DNA of 64,000 nucleotides from Caulobacter zeae (GCF_002858925.1 NZ_PJRS01000018.1:62001-126000), one strand, 5' to 3'; counted from the first letter of the stretch, positions 8,108 to 16,834 are shown. Numbers and translations are program-made. The notes: generated by a model from the sequence alone, not told the origin.

Positions 8108-9439
8108 CTAATTCGCCTTCGCCAACTCCACCGCATAGACGTGGTTGGCGCCGTGCATGTTGGAGCGGAACACCAGCCACTTGCCGTCGGGCGTGAAGTT
8201 GACGTTGGGCTCCAGGCGGTAGTCGTGGCCGCTCATGTTGACCAGCTTCTCGGCGTCGATGACGCCTGGGCGGATAAGGTGCTCGGCGTCGGGGGCATGG
8301 ATGCCGGCGACGTCCGGAATGCCGCGCGGGTGCATCAGGTACAGCCACTTTCCGTCCGGCGCGTGGGCGACCATCTCGCTGTCGCCGCCGTCGCCGGCGA
8401 ACAGCTTGCCGTCCGGGCTGGTGTTGAAGTGCACCGACCACGCGTTGCGCTGGACGTGGTACCAGGTGCGCTTGCCGGTCGCGATCTCGTAGCCGGCGAC
8501 CCAGAAGTCTTCGCCGCGCGGGGTTTGCAGGTCGTACCAGACGGTCTTGCCGTCGGCGCTGAACCACTCGTGGCCGGCGATCTCCATGTTCATGGTGCGC
8601 GTGTGGATCTTCACCGGCTTGGCGTTCGCCTGGTCGGTGCGCAGCAACCACAGGCGGTCGACCTTGTGCCAGGGACCCTCGTGGCAGAACATCAGGAGGT
8701 TCGGGTCGGTCGGCGAGAACTGCAGGTGGTTCAGCCAGTCGGTGGCCGCGTGCACCACGCGCTTTTCACCGGTGCGGGTGTCGATGACGAACATCTCCAT
8801 GGGGATCTTCGACTCGAGCCGCTCGTTCAGGCGCACCTCCTTGGCCTCGGCGAAGGACAGCGGCTTGCCGTCCGGGCCGTTGGCTGCGTAGTCGGCCTGG
8901 TCGAAGCGGTTGTCGCGCTTGAGCATGCCGTCGGGGCGGGTCTCGATCTCGGGCTTGGTCACGACCACGCCGCCCAGCAGGGTCTCGTCGGCGTTGATCG
9001 TCTGGATGTCGCCGCGGTCGAACCGGGCGACGACGCGGACCTTCTTGCTGTCGATGTCGACGGCCTTGACCACCCGGGTCTGGCCTTCGGTGACGATGTA
9101 GTAGGCCGAGCGCGTCTTGCGGCCGACGAACAGGAACTTGCCGTTCTCCTCGACCAGCGGGGCCAGCTTGCGGTTGGCCAGTTCGACCGTGCTCAGGCCC
9201 TTGGGCGTGGCGATGACCAGCTTGTCGCCCTGGGGCGTGTAGCCGTTGTAGTTGAAGTAGAGGCTGCTCGAGCCCGGCTCGTCCGACAGGCGCACGACGC
9301 GGTGGCCGGTGTCCTTGTCGATCCATTCGCGCGGCGGGGCGGCCGCGGGCGCAGCCGGGGCCTGGGCGAAAGCGCAGGGGGCGAGGGCGGGCAGGGCGAC
9401 GGCGAAGGCGGTCGCCAGGCCGATCAGGACGTTTCTCAT
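8108..9439 (-). CDS. Oligogalacturonate lyase (PL22 family)
   Basis: Beta-propeller lyase of 443 residues that splits unsaturated and saturated oligogalacturonates from pectin by beta-elimination. Family landmarks: NHLQFSPTDPNLLMFCHEGP from about 237 with the catalytic His/Trp region and VDRLW after it, GHEWFSADG at 289-296, and WSVHFNTSPDG further on. These match the Mn-binding His and Gln/His positions of PL22. Unlike the classical cytoplasmic enzyme, this one starts with a clear signal peptide (LIGLATAFAVALPALAPCAFA, cut near residue 25), so it should act in the periplasm. It overlaps the PL11 gene by four bases and is the second gene of the pectin operon. Confidence 0.85.
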   Translation of the reverse strand: MRNVLIGLATAFAVALPALAPCAFAQAPAAPAAAPPREWIDKDTGHRVVRLSDEPGSSSLYFNYNGYTPQGDKLVIATPKGLSTVELANRKLAPLVEENGKFLFVGRKTRSAYYIVTEGQTRVVKAVDIDSKKVRVVARFDRGDIQTINADETLLGGVVVTKPEIETRPDGMLKRDNRFDQADYAANGPDGKPLSFAEAKEVRLNERLESKIPMEMFVIDTRTGEKRVVHAATDWLNHLQFSPTDPNLLMFCHEGPWHKVDRLWLLRTDQANAKPVKIHTRTMNMEIAGHEWFSADGKTVWYDLQTPRGEDFWVAGYEIATGKRTWYHVQRNAWSVHFNTSPDGKLFAGDGGDSEMVAHAPDGKWLYLMHPRGIPDVAGIHAPDAEHLIRPGVIDAEKLVNMSGHDYRLEPNVNFTPDGKWLVFRSNMHGANHVYAVELAKAN

Positions 9440-11400
9440 GGCTTCACCTTCACGGCGACGACGTTCGGACGCGCGGGATTCTTCATGCCGTGCCCCAGGT
9501 AGAAGCTGGTGTGCGGCGGCTGGTTGTAGGCGGTGTTCTGCCAGGCGACGCCGGCGCGATAGACCGGATCGTGCATCAGGCTGACCAGGCGGCGGTCGGT
9601 CGGGTAGGGCGTCACGTAGATGCGCAGGAAGGTATTGTCCTCCGAGCGCAGGATCACCTCCTCGCGCCAGTCGCCCAGGATGTCGGCCGACAGGGTGGGG
9701 GTGGCCTTGGTGCCGTTGTTCGAGGTCATGCCCTCGGCGTTCAGCAGCACCTTGCTCTCACCCTTGAGCCAGTCCCACTTGAAGATCTTGTTGCGGTCGA
9801 GCAGCTCGCGCAGTTCGTCGCCGTCCCACCAGACGCCGAAGTTCATCTGCGGCGGATGCTTGACGCCTTCGATCGGCTTGCCCTTGACGGTGTAGAGCGT
9901 GCTGGAATTGCTGGCCCAGGCTTCGGCGCCCGGGAAGCGGGGATCGATGTCGAAGGCCACGCCGCGGCCGGTGTCGCTCTCGGTGGGGGTGGTCCAGAGA
10001 ACCTCGCCGGTCTTGGCGTCGACCATGGCCGAGCCGATGCCGCCGTTCATCTTCGGGCTCTCGTTGACGCCGAAGCGCTCAAGGCCCGGGCGTTCCGGGT
10101 CCAGGTCGCCCAGGTGCAGGGCGTCGCCGTGATAGAGCTTGGCGGTCCACAGCGGTTTGCCGTCGGCGTCCAGCGCCATCGAGCCGTAGACGATCTCGTC
10201 GCGGCCGTCGCCGTTGACGTCGCCGATCGACAGCTGGTGGTTGCCCTGGCCGCCGAAGCCTTCGGGCACGCCGGGCGCGGCGCTGTCGAACAGCCAGCGC
10301 TGGGTGATCTTGCCGTTGCGGAAGTCCCATGCGCTGACCGTGGTGCGGGCGTAGTAGCCGCGGCCCATGATGATGCTGGGATGCTCGCCGTCCAGATAGG
10401 CCGTGCCCGCCAGGAAGCGGTCGGAGCGGTTGGCGTAGCCGTCGCCCCAGAGCTTGGTCATCTGCTCGGCGCTGGGCGCGTCGGTGTCCGGCGCGCGCGG
10501 GGCCGAGAAGGGAACCGAGTCGAGCGCCGCGCCGGTGCGGCCGTCGAACACGGTCAGGAACTCGGGGCCCTTGAGAATGCGGCCGGTGAGCTTGGCCACC
10601 TTCGTGCCGTCCGGCTTGATCTCGGCGCCGGTCCTGTCATTGGTCGGGCGCTCTTCGGGCCCTTCGCGCCAGTCGGCGTTGGCGTCGCCCAGCACCTTGC
10701 CCGCGCCGTCGACCGTGCCGTCCGAAGTGCGCACGGCGATCTCGGCGCGGCCGTCGCCGTCGAAGTCGAAGACCTGGAACTGGGTGTAGTGAGCGCCGGC
10801 GCGGATGTTGCGACCCAGGTCGATGCGCCACAGGCGCTTGCCGTCCAGGGGGTAGGCGTCCAGCAGCACCGGCCCGGTGTAGCCCGAGAAGGCGTTGTCC
10901 TTGGAGTTGGTCGGATCCCACTTCAGGACGATCTCGTAGCGGCCGTCGCCGTCGAGGTCGCCGACGCTGGCGTCGTTGGCGGTGTATTCGTAGGCCACGC
11001 CGTCTGGCGTCACGCCGCCCTTCGGCTTGTCGAGCGGGATGGTCAGGAAGCCGTCCTTCAGGGCGATGGTCTCGCCCTCGACCGGGCCTTCCTTGCCCTT
11101 GGTCACCGCCTTGAGCGTGTAGCGCGCGCCGGCGACGCCGGCCTTGTCGACGAAGTTGGTGGCGAAGGCGAGCGGCTTGGCGTTCAGCTTCTTGCCGTCG
11201 CGATAGACATTGAAGGCCAGGCCCAGGGCGTCCTCGCCAGTGTAGCGCCAGGCGACCAGCACACCGCCATCTATGGCAGGGGCGGCGACGAGGCCGCGAT
11301 CGAGATGTTCGACCTGGCGCGGGGCGGCGAGAGCGGGCAGGGCCAGCAACGAAGCGGCGGCCGAGGCCAGCATGGCGGCCTTGTGAAGGCGAAGAGGCAT
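9436..11400 (-). CDS. Rhamnogalacturonan lyase (PL11 family)
   Basis: Exported lyase of 654 residues that cleaves the rhamnogalacturonan-I backbone of pectin. Start ATG at 11400 follows GGGGGGAAG; an upstream start would add 33 unlikely residues. A signal peptide runs to ALAAPRQ (about residue 28). A fibronectin-like N-terminal part (VAWRYTGEDALGLAFNVYRDG) leads into an eight-bladed propeller with repeated calcium-type loops: DLDGDGRYEIV, DFDGDGRAEIAVR and DVNGDGRDEIVYGS. This matches YesW/YesX enzymes. First gene of the operon with the PL22 lyase; products would be oligosaccharides for import by TonB and other systems encoded elsewhere. Confidence 0.9.
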   Translation of the reverse strand: MPLRLHKAAMLASAAASLLALPALAAPRQVEHLDRGLVAAPAIDGGVLVAWRYTGEDALGLAFNVYRDGKKLNAKPLAFATNFVDKAGVAGARYTLKAVTKGKEGPVEGETIALKDGFLTIPLDKPKGGVTPDGVAYEYTANDASVGDLDGDGRYEIVLKWDPTNSKDNAFSGYTGPVLLDAYPLDGKRLWRIDLGRNIRAGAHYTQFQVFDFDGDGRAEIAVRTSDGTVDGAGKVLGDANADWREGPEERPTNDRTGAEIKPDGTKVAKLTGRILKGPEFLTVFDGRTGAALDSVPFSAPRAPDTDAPSAEQMTKLWGDGYANRSDRFLAGTAYLDGEHPSIIMGRGYYARTTVSAWDFRNGKITQRWLFDSAAPGVPEGFGGQGNHQLSIGDVNGDGRDEIVYGSMALDADGKPLWTAKLYHGDALHLGDLDPERPGLERFGVNESPKMNGGIGSAMVDAKTGEVLWTTPTESDTGRGVAFDIDPRFPGAEAWASNSSTLYTVKGKPIEGVKHPPQMNFGVWWDGDELRELLDRNKIFKWDWLKGESKVLLNAEGMTSNNGTKATPTLSADILGDWREEVILRSEDNTFLRIYVTPYPTDRRLVSLMHDPVYRAGVAWQNTAYNQPPHTSFYLGHGMKNPARPNVVAVKVKP

Positions 11401-11749
11401 TGGGCTTCCCCCCGAGGGATTATGCGCGTTGTTGGTGCGATCTTCGCATGCCGACCGAAAGTCGCAACAAGTTTCCCATAAATTGCACTGTTGTTTCATA
11501 TTATGAAACTTGTACTTTGCGGGTTGAGTTCGACCTGCGATTTCGCTTCGCGGTTTGGCTTGCGCGGGGCAGGTTGCGGAAGGGACAGTTTTTCTACGGG
11601 GCTCGCCCGAGAAATCTCAATTGACCCCATCGGCGCAGTGGAGATTTAAGCGCACCAACTTGGCGCCGCTTCGACGTCGAGGCGCAGCCCGCGCGTTTGT
11701 TCACTTTGAGGCCGCGAGCCGCAGCCGGAACCAGGACGACGATCAGGAC
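11401..11749. other. Intergenic region (349 bases) between pectin and sulfate-transport operons
   Basis: Two divergent operons meet here. The left half is AT-rich and carries the palindrome at 11493-11509. The right half leads to cysT. An open frame continues upstream of cysT but its sequence is not conserved-looking. I see no RNA element or other gene with confidence. Confidence 0.5.
11493..11509. promoter_or_regulatory. 17-bp perfect palindrome, candidate operator of the pectin operon
   Basis: GTTTCATA-T-TATGAAAC: 8-bp inverted arms around one base, in an AT-rich island about 93 bases upstream of the PL11 start on the minus strand. Its AT-richness contrasts with its surroundings. The TTTCA/TGAAA half sites recall operators of IclR/GntR-type regulators of pectin and uronate catabolism, but no regulator gene is nearby, so the partner is unknown. 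Confidence 0.5.
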
Positions 11750-12619
11750 ATGACCGCCGAATCCCCTGCCGCGCAACGTCCCGCCGTGGCGCGTCGTCCG
11801 CTGTTTCGCCGTCGGTCTGCGATTCCCGGGTTCGGCCTGACCCTGGGCGTCACGCTGTCGATCCTGTCGCTGGTCGTGCTGATCCCGCTGTCGGCCGTGG
11901 CGCTGAAGGCGGCCGAGCTGTCGCCGTCCGAGTTCGTGGCCGCCGCCTTTTCCGAGCGGGCCCTGGCGGCCTATCGCCTGACCTTCGGCGCGGCCCTGGT
12001 CGCCGCCATCGCCAACGGCGTGTTCGGCGTGCTGACCACCTGGGCCCTGGTCCGCTACGAGTTTCCGGGCAAGACCGTCATCAACGCCCTGGTCGACCTG
12101 CCGTTCGCCCTGCCGACGGCGGTGGCCGGCATCGCCCTGGCCACCCTCTACGCGCCCAATGGCTGGATCGGCCAGTTCCTGACGCCGCTGGGGATCAAGG
12201 CCGCCTACAATCCGGTCGGCGTCACCATCGCCCTGATCTTCATCGGCCTGCCGTTCGTGGTCCGCACGATCGAGCCGGTGATGCGCGACCTGTCGGCCGA
12301 CGTCGAGGAGGCTTCGGCCAGTCTGGGCGCGGGCCGTCTGCAGACGATCTGGCGGGTGATCCTGCCGGCGCTGGGCCCGGCCTGGCTGACCGGCTTCGCC
12401 ATGGCTTTCGCCAGAGGGGTGGGCGAATACGGCTCGGTGATCTTCATCGCCGGCAACATGCCCTACAAGTCCGAGATCGCGCCGCTGCTGATCATCATCC
12501 AGCTCGAGCAGTTCCAGTACGCCCAGGCCGCCTCGATCGCGGTGGTCATGCTGGTGGTCTCGTTCGTGATGCTGTTCGTCATCAACGCCATCCAGGCCTT
12601 TTCGCGGAGGTTCGTCTGA
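11750..12619 (+). CDS. cysT: Sulfate/thiosulfate ABC transporter permease CysT
   Basis: Inner-membrane permease of 289 residues (also called CysU). After a charged N-terminus (RRPLFRRRSAIPGFGL) it shows six hydrophobic helices, the phrase FPGKTVINALVDLPFALPTAVAGIALATLY typical of sulfate permeases, and the coupling loop EEASASLGAGRLQTIWRVILPAL (about 185-207). Start ATG at 11750 has only a weak AGGA close by, so the exact start is less sure than the gene. It opens the cysT-cysW-cysA operon. No periplasmic sulfate-binding protein gene (sbp or cysP) is present on either side, so that subunit must be encoded elsewhere. Confidence 0.9.
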   Translation: MTAESPAAQRPAVARRPLFRRRSAIPGFGLTLGVTLSILSLVVLIPLSAVALKAAELSPSEFVAAAFSERALAAYRLTFGAALVAAIANGVFGVLTTWALVRYEFPGKTVINALVDLPFALPTAVAGIALATLYAPNGWIGQFLTPLGIKAAYNPVGVTIALIFIGLPFVVRTIEPVMRDLSADVEEASASLGAGRLQTIWRVILPALGPAWLTGFAMAFARGVGEYGSVIFIAGNMPYKSEIAPLLIIIQLEQFQYAQAASIAVVMLVVSFVMLFVINAIQAFSRRFV

Positions 12620-13461
12620 TGGCGCGCGCCCGTCACCCCACCGAGGATCCGACCTGGGTCAAGGCGCTGGTCATCGGCGTCGTCATGGTCTTCCTGGCGC
12701 TGGTGCTGATCCTGCCGCTGGTGGCCGTGTTCGCCGAGGCCCTGCGCAAGGGCGTGCCGGCGGCCGTTGAAGCCGTGCTGCACGCGGACGCGCTGGCGGC
12801 GGTGAAGCTGACCCTGCTGACGGCGGCCATCGCCGTGCCGTTCAACGCCATATTCGGCCTTTGCGCTTCCTGGGCCGTGGCCAAGCACGACTTCCCGGGC
12901 AAGGCCTTCCTGATCACCCTGATCGACCTGCCGTTCTCGGTGTCGCCGGTGGTCGCCGGCCTGATCTACGTGCTGGTGTTCGGCATGCAGGGCTGGCTGG
13001 GCGAATGGCTGCTCGACAACGACCTGAAGGTCATCTTCGCCGTGCCGGGTATCGTGCTGGCCACGGTGTTCGTGACTTTTCCGTTCGTCGCCCGTGAACT
13101 GATCCCGCTGATGCAGGAGCAGGGCACCAGTGAGGAAGAGGCGGCCATCTCTATGGGCGCCTCGGGTCTCTACACTTTCTGGCGGGTGACCACGCCCAAC
13201 GTACGCTGGGGCCTGCTGTACGGCGTGCTGCTGTGCAACGCCCGCGCCATGGGCGAGTTCGGCGCCGTGTCGGTGGTCAGCGGCCACATCCGCGGCCTGA
13301 CCAACACCATGCCGCTGCATGTCGAGATCCTCTACAACGAGTACGACTTCGTGGGGGCGTTCGCGGTGGCGGCCCTGCTGTGCCTGCTCGCCATCGTCAC
13401 CCTCGTGCTGAAGACCGCCCTCGAAGTCGCCCAACCGGCCGTGCGCCGGGGCGGCCACTAA
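12619..13461 (+). CDS. cysW: Sulfate ABC transporter permease CysW
   Basis: Second permease, 280 residues, partner of CysT in the sulfate channel. Its first base is the last base of the cysT stop codon (TGATG). It has the CysW pattern FPGKAFLITLIDLPFSVSPV and the coupling loop EEAAISMGASGLYTFWRVTTPN near 174-195, and helices ending in LLCLLAIVTLVLKTALE. Together with CysT it forms the heterodimeric transmembrane part driven by CysA. Confidence 0.92.
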   Translation: MARARHPTEDPTWVKALVIGVVMVFLALVLILPLVAVFAEALRKGVPAAVEAVLHADALAAVKLTLLTAAIAVPFNAIFGLCASWAVAKHDFPGKAFLITLIDLPFSVSPVVAGLIYVLVFGMQGWLGEWLLDNDLKVIFAVPGIVLATVFVTFPFVARELIPLMQEQGTSEEEAAISMGASGLYTFWRVTTPNVRWGLLYGVLLCNARAMGEFGAVSVVSGHIRGLTNTMPLHVEILYNEYDFVGAFAVAALLCLLAIVTLVLKTALEVAQPAVRRGGH

Positions 13462-13473
13462 ACGGAACGCCTC

Positions 13474-14493
13474 ATGACCATCTCCATCCGTTCCGTCCAG
13501 AAGCAGTTCGGCCGCTATCCGGCGCTGAACAATGTCGACCTCGAGATCGCCGACGGCGAGCTGCTGGCGCTGCTGGGTCCGTCGGGCTCGGGCAAGACCA
13601 CCTTGCTGCGCGCTATCGCGGGCCTGGAGTTCCCTGACGCGGGCCAAGTGCTGTTCCACGACAAGGACGTCACCTACGCCTCGGCCGCCGCGCGCCGGGT
13701 CGGCTTCGTCTTCCAGCAATACGCGCTGTTCAAGCACATGACCGTCGCCAAGAACATCGCGTTCGGCCTGGACGTGCGGAAGGGCAAGGACAAGCCGCCG
13801 AAGGCCGAGATCGCCAAGCGCGTCGACGAGCTTCTGAAACTGGTCGAGCTGGATGGCCTGGGCGGCCGCTATCCCTCGCAGCTGTCGGGCGGGCAACGTC
13901 AACGGGTGGCCCTGTCGCGCGCCCTGGCCGTGCAGCCCAGCGTGCTGCTGCTCGACGAGCCGTTCGGCGCACTGGACGCCACGGTGCGCAAGTCGCTGCG
14001 CAAGGAGTTGCGCCGCGTGCACGACGCCACCGGCGTGACCACCATCTTCGTGACCCACGACCAGGAAGAGGCCCTGGAACTGGCCGACCGCGTGGCGATC
14101 CTCAACAAGGGCCAGATCGAGCAGATCGGCACCCCGCGCGAGGTGCATGACAATCCGGCCTCGGCCTTCGTCTGCGGCTTTGTCGGCGAATCCAATCGTT
14201 TCGAGGGGAAGGTCGAGGGCGGCAAGTTCATCGCCGGTCCTCTGGTGCTGCCGGCGGCGGGCGTCGCGGACGGCGCGGCTGTGGCCTTCGTGCGGCCGCA
14301 CGACTTCGTGCTGGCCGATGACGGTGTGGAGGCCAAGGTCGAGCGCGTCAACGCCCAGGGCGCGCTAGCGCGGGTCGACGCCGTGCTGGCCGACGGCGCT
14401 CGGATCGAAATCGCCGCCTCGCGCGCCGACGCCGATCGCTTCACTGGCGTGGTGAAGCTGGCCGTCGGCAAGAGCTACGTCTACGCGGCCTGA
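13474..14493 (+). CDS. cysA: Sulfate ABC transporter ATP-binding protein CysA
   Basis: ATPase of 339 residues. Walker [10 protein letters not shown] at 35-43, signature LSGGQRQR at 137-144, Walker B LLLDEP at 158-163, and [14 protein letters not shown] with the switch His. A C-terminal TOBE-like beta domain begins near residue 235 ([20 protein letters not shown]) as in the CysA/MalK class. Twelve bases after cysW, so part of the same operon. It feeds the assimilatory reduction pathway encoded at 57.9-62.1 kb. Confidence 0.92.
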   Translation: MTISIRSVQKQFGRYPALNNVDLEIADGELLALLGPSGSGKTTLLRAIAGLEFPDAGQVLFHDKDVTYASAAARRVGFVFQQYALFKHMTVAKNIAFGLDVRKGKDKPPKAEIAKRVDELLKLVELDGLGGRYPSQLSGGQRQRVALSRALAVQPSVLLLDEPFGALDATVRKSLRKELRRVHDATGVTTIFVTHDQEEALELADRVAILNKGQIEQIGTPREVHDNPASAFVCGFVGESNRFEGKVEGGKFIAGPLVLPAAGVADGAAVAFVRPHDFVLADDGVEAKVERVNAQGALARVDAVLADGARIEIAASRADADRFTGVVKLAVGKSYVYAA

Positions 14494-14601
14494 GCGCCGC
14501 CCCTTTCCGGCTATTTCGACGAAGATTAAATCGCGGCAATTTCTGGGCGCTCTGATTGAAGGGGCGCCTTACCCTGCCTAGCTATTGAATATCGCCGGTC
14601 C

Positions 14602-14844
14602 ATGAGGGCTGAGGGGATGTTGGGGAAAGCTGTCGCACTTCTTACGATCTGGGTGCTCCTCGCGGTCGTCCTGGTTCGCGTCGTCGTGGGTCCTTTGTGG
14701 GGCTCGGGCACGGACCTGGGACTGATCGCGGCGCCGCTCGCCTTCGCGCTCGGCGCGGCCGGACTGATCTTCCTGGCCTCGCGGTTCATCGCCATCGCGA
14801 CCCGCCCGCCGACCGCTTCGAAACGCGCGCCCAAGGCGCATTGA
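14602..14844 (+). CDS. Small two-helix membrane protein, unknown
   Basis: 80 residues with two hydrophobic helices (VALLTIWVLLAVVLVRVVVG and LGLIAAPLAFALGAAGLIFL) and a basic tail (PPTASKRAPKAH). No family recognised. A GAGGGG stretch lies directly before the second ATG at 14617 and suits a start slightly downstream of the first ATG at 14602, so the exact start is uncertain. It sits ten bases before the SPFH-domain gene and is probably co-transcribed with it. Confidence 0.5.
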   Translation: MRAEGMLGKAVALLTIWVLLAVVLVRVVVGPLWGSGTDLGLIAAPLAFALGAAGLIFLASRFIAIATRPPTASKRAPKAH

Positions 14845-14854
14845 GGGAAAATCC

Positions 14855-15715
14855 ATGTCCATTCATTCGCCGCTGAACTCGCGGGCGATCACGCTCGTCG
14901 TTATAGCCGGCGCCGTGCTGGTGCTCGGCTCGTGCTCGGTGATCTCGCAGGGCACGACGGTCGAGCCGGGCAATGTCGGGGTCAAGATCAGGACCCTGGG
15001 CTCGGGCGCGGGCGTAGCGCCCGAGGCCTTGCCGGCGCGCTGGTACTTCCGGGGGATTGGCGAGAAGATCGTCCAGTTCCCGGTGATCCAGCGCACCTAC
15101 AGCTACACCCGCGACCGTGACGAGCGTGGCAACGAGAACGAGGAGCTGTCGTTCAGCGACAACACCGGCCTTCCGATGACGGCCGACGTGTCGGTGACGT
15201 TGCAGGTCAATCCGGCTTCGGCGCCCATGCTGTACCAGACCTACCGCCTGACCTTCGACCAACTGCTGGATGGCCCGATCCGCAACGACGTGCGTTCGGC
15301 CATCGCCGCCGAGACCGAGCGGGTGTCGGTCGAGACGCTCTACAGCGGCGGTCGCCAGATGGTCGTCCAGAAGGCGCTGGCGCGGGTGTCGGGCAAGTGG
15401 GCCCGCCACGGCGTGAGCGTGTCGCAGATGGATTGGATCGGTTCGATCCGCTACCCGAGCGCCGTGGTTGACCGCATGCAGGAGAAGACCAAGCTGGAAC
15501 AGGAGGCCCTGGCGGCCAAGGCGCTGGAGGCCAAGGAGACGGCGCTCGCCAACGCCGCCATCGCCAAGGCGCGCGGCGAGGCCGAGGCGATCCGCATCAA
15601 GGGCGAGGCGATCCGCGCCAATCCCCAGGTCCTGCAGCAGCAGGCCATCGAGAAGTGGAATGGCGAACTGCCCAAGGTGACCAGCGGCGCGACGCCGTTC
15701 GTGAAGATCGACTAG
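14855..15715 (+). CDS. SPFH/Band 7 (prohibitin-like) membrane protein
   Basis: 286 residues. One N-terminal hydrophobic helix ends in LGSC (24-27), a possible lipobox. The Band 7 domain spans about 33-200 (VEPGNVGVKIRTLGSG, FRGIGEKIVQFPVIQRTYSY, GLPMTADVSVTLQVNP, VRSAIAAETERVSVETLYSG), followed by an alanine/glutamate-rich coiled coil (TKLEQEALAAKALEAKETAL) and the segment ARGEAEAIRIKGEAIRANPQ typical of prohibitins. Such proteins form ring assemblies that scaffold membrane proteases or organise membrane microdomains. No protease gene is adjacent. Confidence 0.85.
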   Translation: MSIHSPLNSRAITLVVIAGAVLVLGSCSVISQGTTVEPGNVGVKIRTLGSGAGVAPEALPARWYFRGIGEKIVQFPVIQRTYSYTRDRDERGNENEELSFSDNTGLPMTADVSVTLQVNPASAPMLYQTYRLTFDQLLDGPIRNDVRSAIAAETERVSVETLYSGGRQMVVQKALARVSGKWARHGVSVSQMDWIGSIRYPSAVVDRMQEKTKLEQEALAAKALEAKETALANAAIAKARGEAEAIRIKGEAIRANPQVLQQQAIEKWNGELPKVTSGATPFVKID

Positions 15716-15733
15716 TTTCTGAGCCCAGTGCGT

Positions 15734-15826
15734 GGTCCTCGCCCTTCGACGGGCTCAGGGTGAGGACCATGCTAGGCGTCGGCGCCTGAAAAACCTCATC
15801 CTGAGCGTGTCGAAGGACGAGGTTTT
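15734..15826. repeat. Dispersed palindromic repeats, two inverted units
   Basis: Unit one at 15734-15768 has outer arms GGTCCTC and GAGGACC around a CGCCCTTCGACGGGCTCAGG core. Unit two at 15790-15826 has arms AAAACCTC and GAGGTTTT around a CATCCTGAGC and GTGTCGAAGGAC core. They are the same family as 8011-8093 and lie between converging genes, so they may also terminate transcription. Confidence 0.75.
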
Positions 15827-15842
15827 CGGCAAGGCGGCTGTC

Positions 15843-16832
15843 CTACTGCTGCTGCTGTTGTTGCTGCTGCTGACGCTGCTGGTCCTGGTGGACGGCGGCG
15901 TCGCCGTTGCGCCGGCGGGCGCCGAACGAGGCAGGCTTGGCCAGGCGCAGGAATTCCGGCTCGGCCAGGGCCGCGCGGGCCCGGCGGACCGTGACGCCGA
16001 CTGCCAGATGGCTCTCGGCGTCGCCCTTGTAGACTCCGCGCGAGGGCGTGACGTCGGCATAGTCGCGACCCACGGCCACGGCCACGTGGCGCTCGCCGGT
16101 CAGGCAGTTGTTGGTCGGGTCGAAACCCACCCAACGCAGGCTCGGCAGGAACACCTCGATCCAGGCGTGTGTGGCGTCGGGATCCGAGCGGTCCCCCGCG
16201 TCACGGTCGGTGAACAGGTAGCCCGACACATAGCGCGCCGGCAGGCCCCAGCTGCGGCAGATGGCCAGCATGATGTGGGCGAAGTCCTGGCAGACGCCGC
16301 TGCCGGCTTCCAGCGCCAGATCGATGGGGCTGTCGGCGTCGGTAAGCCCCGGCTGGTAGCCGAACGACTGGTAGAGCGTCTCGTTCAGGCGCCGCAGGGC
16401 GGTCAGCGGATCCTGGCGGCGCAGGGCCTCCAGGTCGTGCTGGGCGATGAAGGCCGAAAGGCGCTCGGTCGTCTGCACGAAGCCGTGCGGGCGCAGAAAG
16501 TCGAAGCATTCCCCGCGCACGAACTCGCTGCGCAGACGGTCCCATTCGCCGATGTCGAGCTTGTCGGGCAGTTCGGCCGCGTGCTCGGTCTCCACCGCAG
16601 AGCGGGCGATGATGGTCAGACGGTCATGCGGGTGGGGGACGTCGAAGTGATAGACGGCGTTGCCGAAGCTGTCGGGATAGGAGAACAGCTGGGCGGCCGG
16701 CTCGACGTCCAGCTCGAAGCTGACCAGCCGCTGGCGCGCGCCCTTTTGGGGCTGCATCCAAAGCTCCATCAGGCTTTCGCGGACAGGGCGCTCGTAGTGG
16801 TACTGGGTGACGTGGCGGATTTCGAGCAGCAT
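15843..16832 (-). CDS. Transglutaminase-like cysteine peptidase-fold protein with polyglutamine tail
   Basis: 329 residues. N-terminal beta domain (MLLEIRHVTQYHYERPVRES) and transglutaminase core with the triad Cys181 (GSGVCQDFAH), His222 (ATHAWIEVF) and Asp238 (GFDPTNN). This is the bacterial transglutaminase-like family usually found beside circularly permuted ATP-grasp and alpha-E proteins, and predicted to hydrolyse or rearrange amide bonds. The last dozen residues are odd: after a conserved end near residue 310 the chain finishes with QDQQR and nine glutamines, coded by a CAG/CAA run that ends at a TAG one base away from CAG. Third gene of a three-gene operon, two bases after the alpha-E gene. 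Confidence 0.85.
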   Translation of the reverse strand: MLLEIRHVTQYHYERPVRESLMELWMQPQKGARQRLVSFELDVEPAAQLFSYPDSFGNAVYHFDVPHPHDRLTIIARSAVETEHAAELPDKLDIGEWDRLRSEFVRGECFDFLRPHGFVQTTERLSAFIAQHDLEALRRQDPLTALRRLNETLYQSFGYQPGLTDADSPIDLALEAGSGVCQDFAHIMLAICRSWGLPARYVSGYLFTDRDAGDRSDPDATHAWIEVFLPSLRWVGFDPTNNCLTGERHVAVAVGRDYADVTPSRGVYKGDAESHLAVGVTVRRARAALAEPEFLRLAKPASFGARRRNGDAAVHQDQQRQQQQQQQQQ

Positions 16833-16834
16833 GG

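Noticed and set aside
12463-14301. Minus-strand frame of 612 codons over cysT, cysW and cysA
   Set aside because: His/Gln/Asp-rich antisense shadow; the plus strand holds the complete ABC transporter.
15844-15897. CAG/CTG triplet tract as a possible sequencing artefact
   Set aside because: The tract mixes CAG and CAA codons and reads in frame to the stop, so it is treated as real coding sequence, although length variation between strains would not be surprising.
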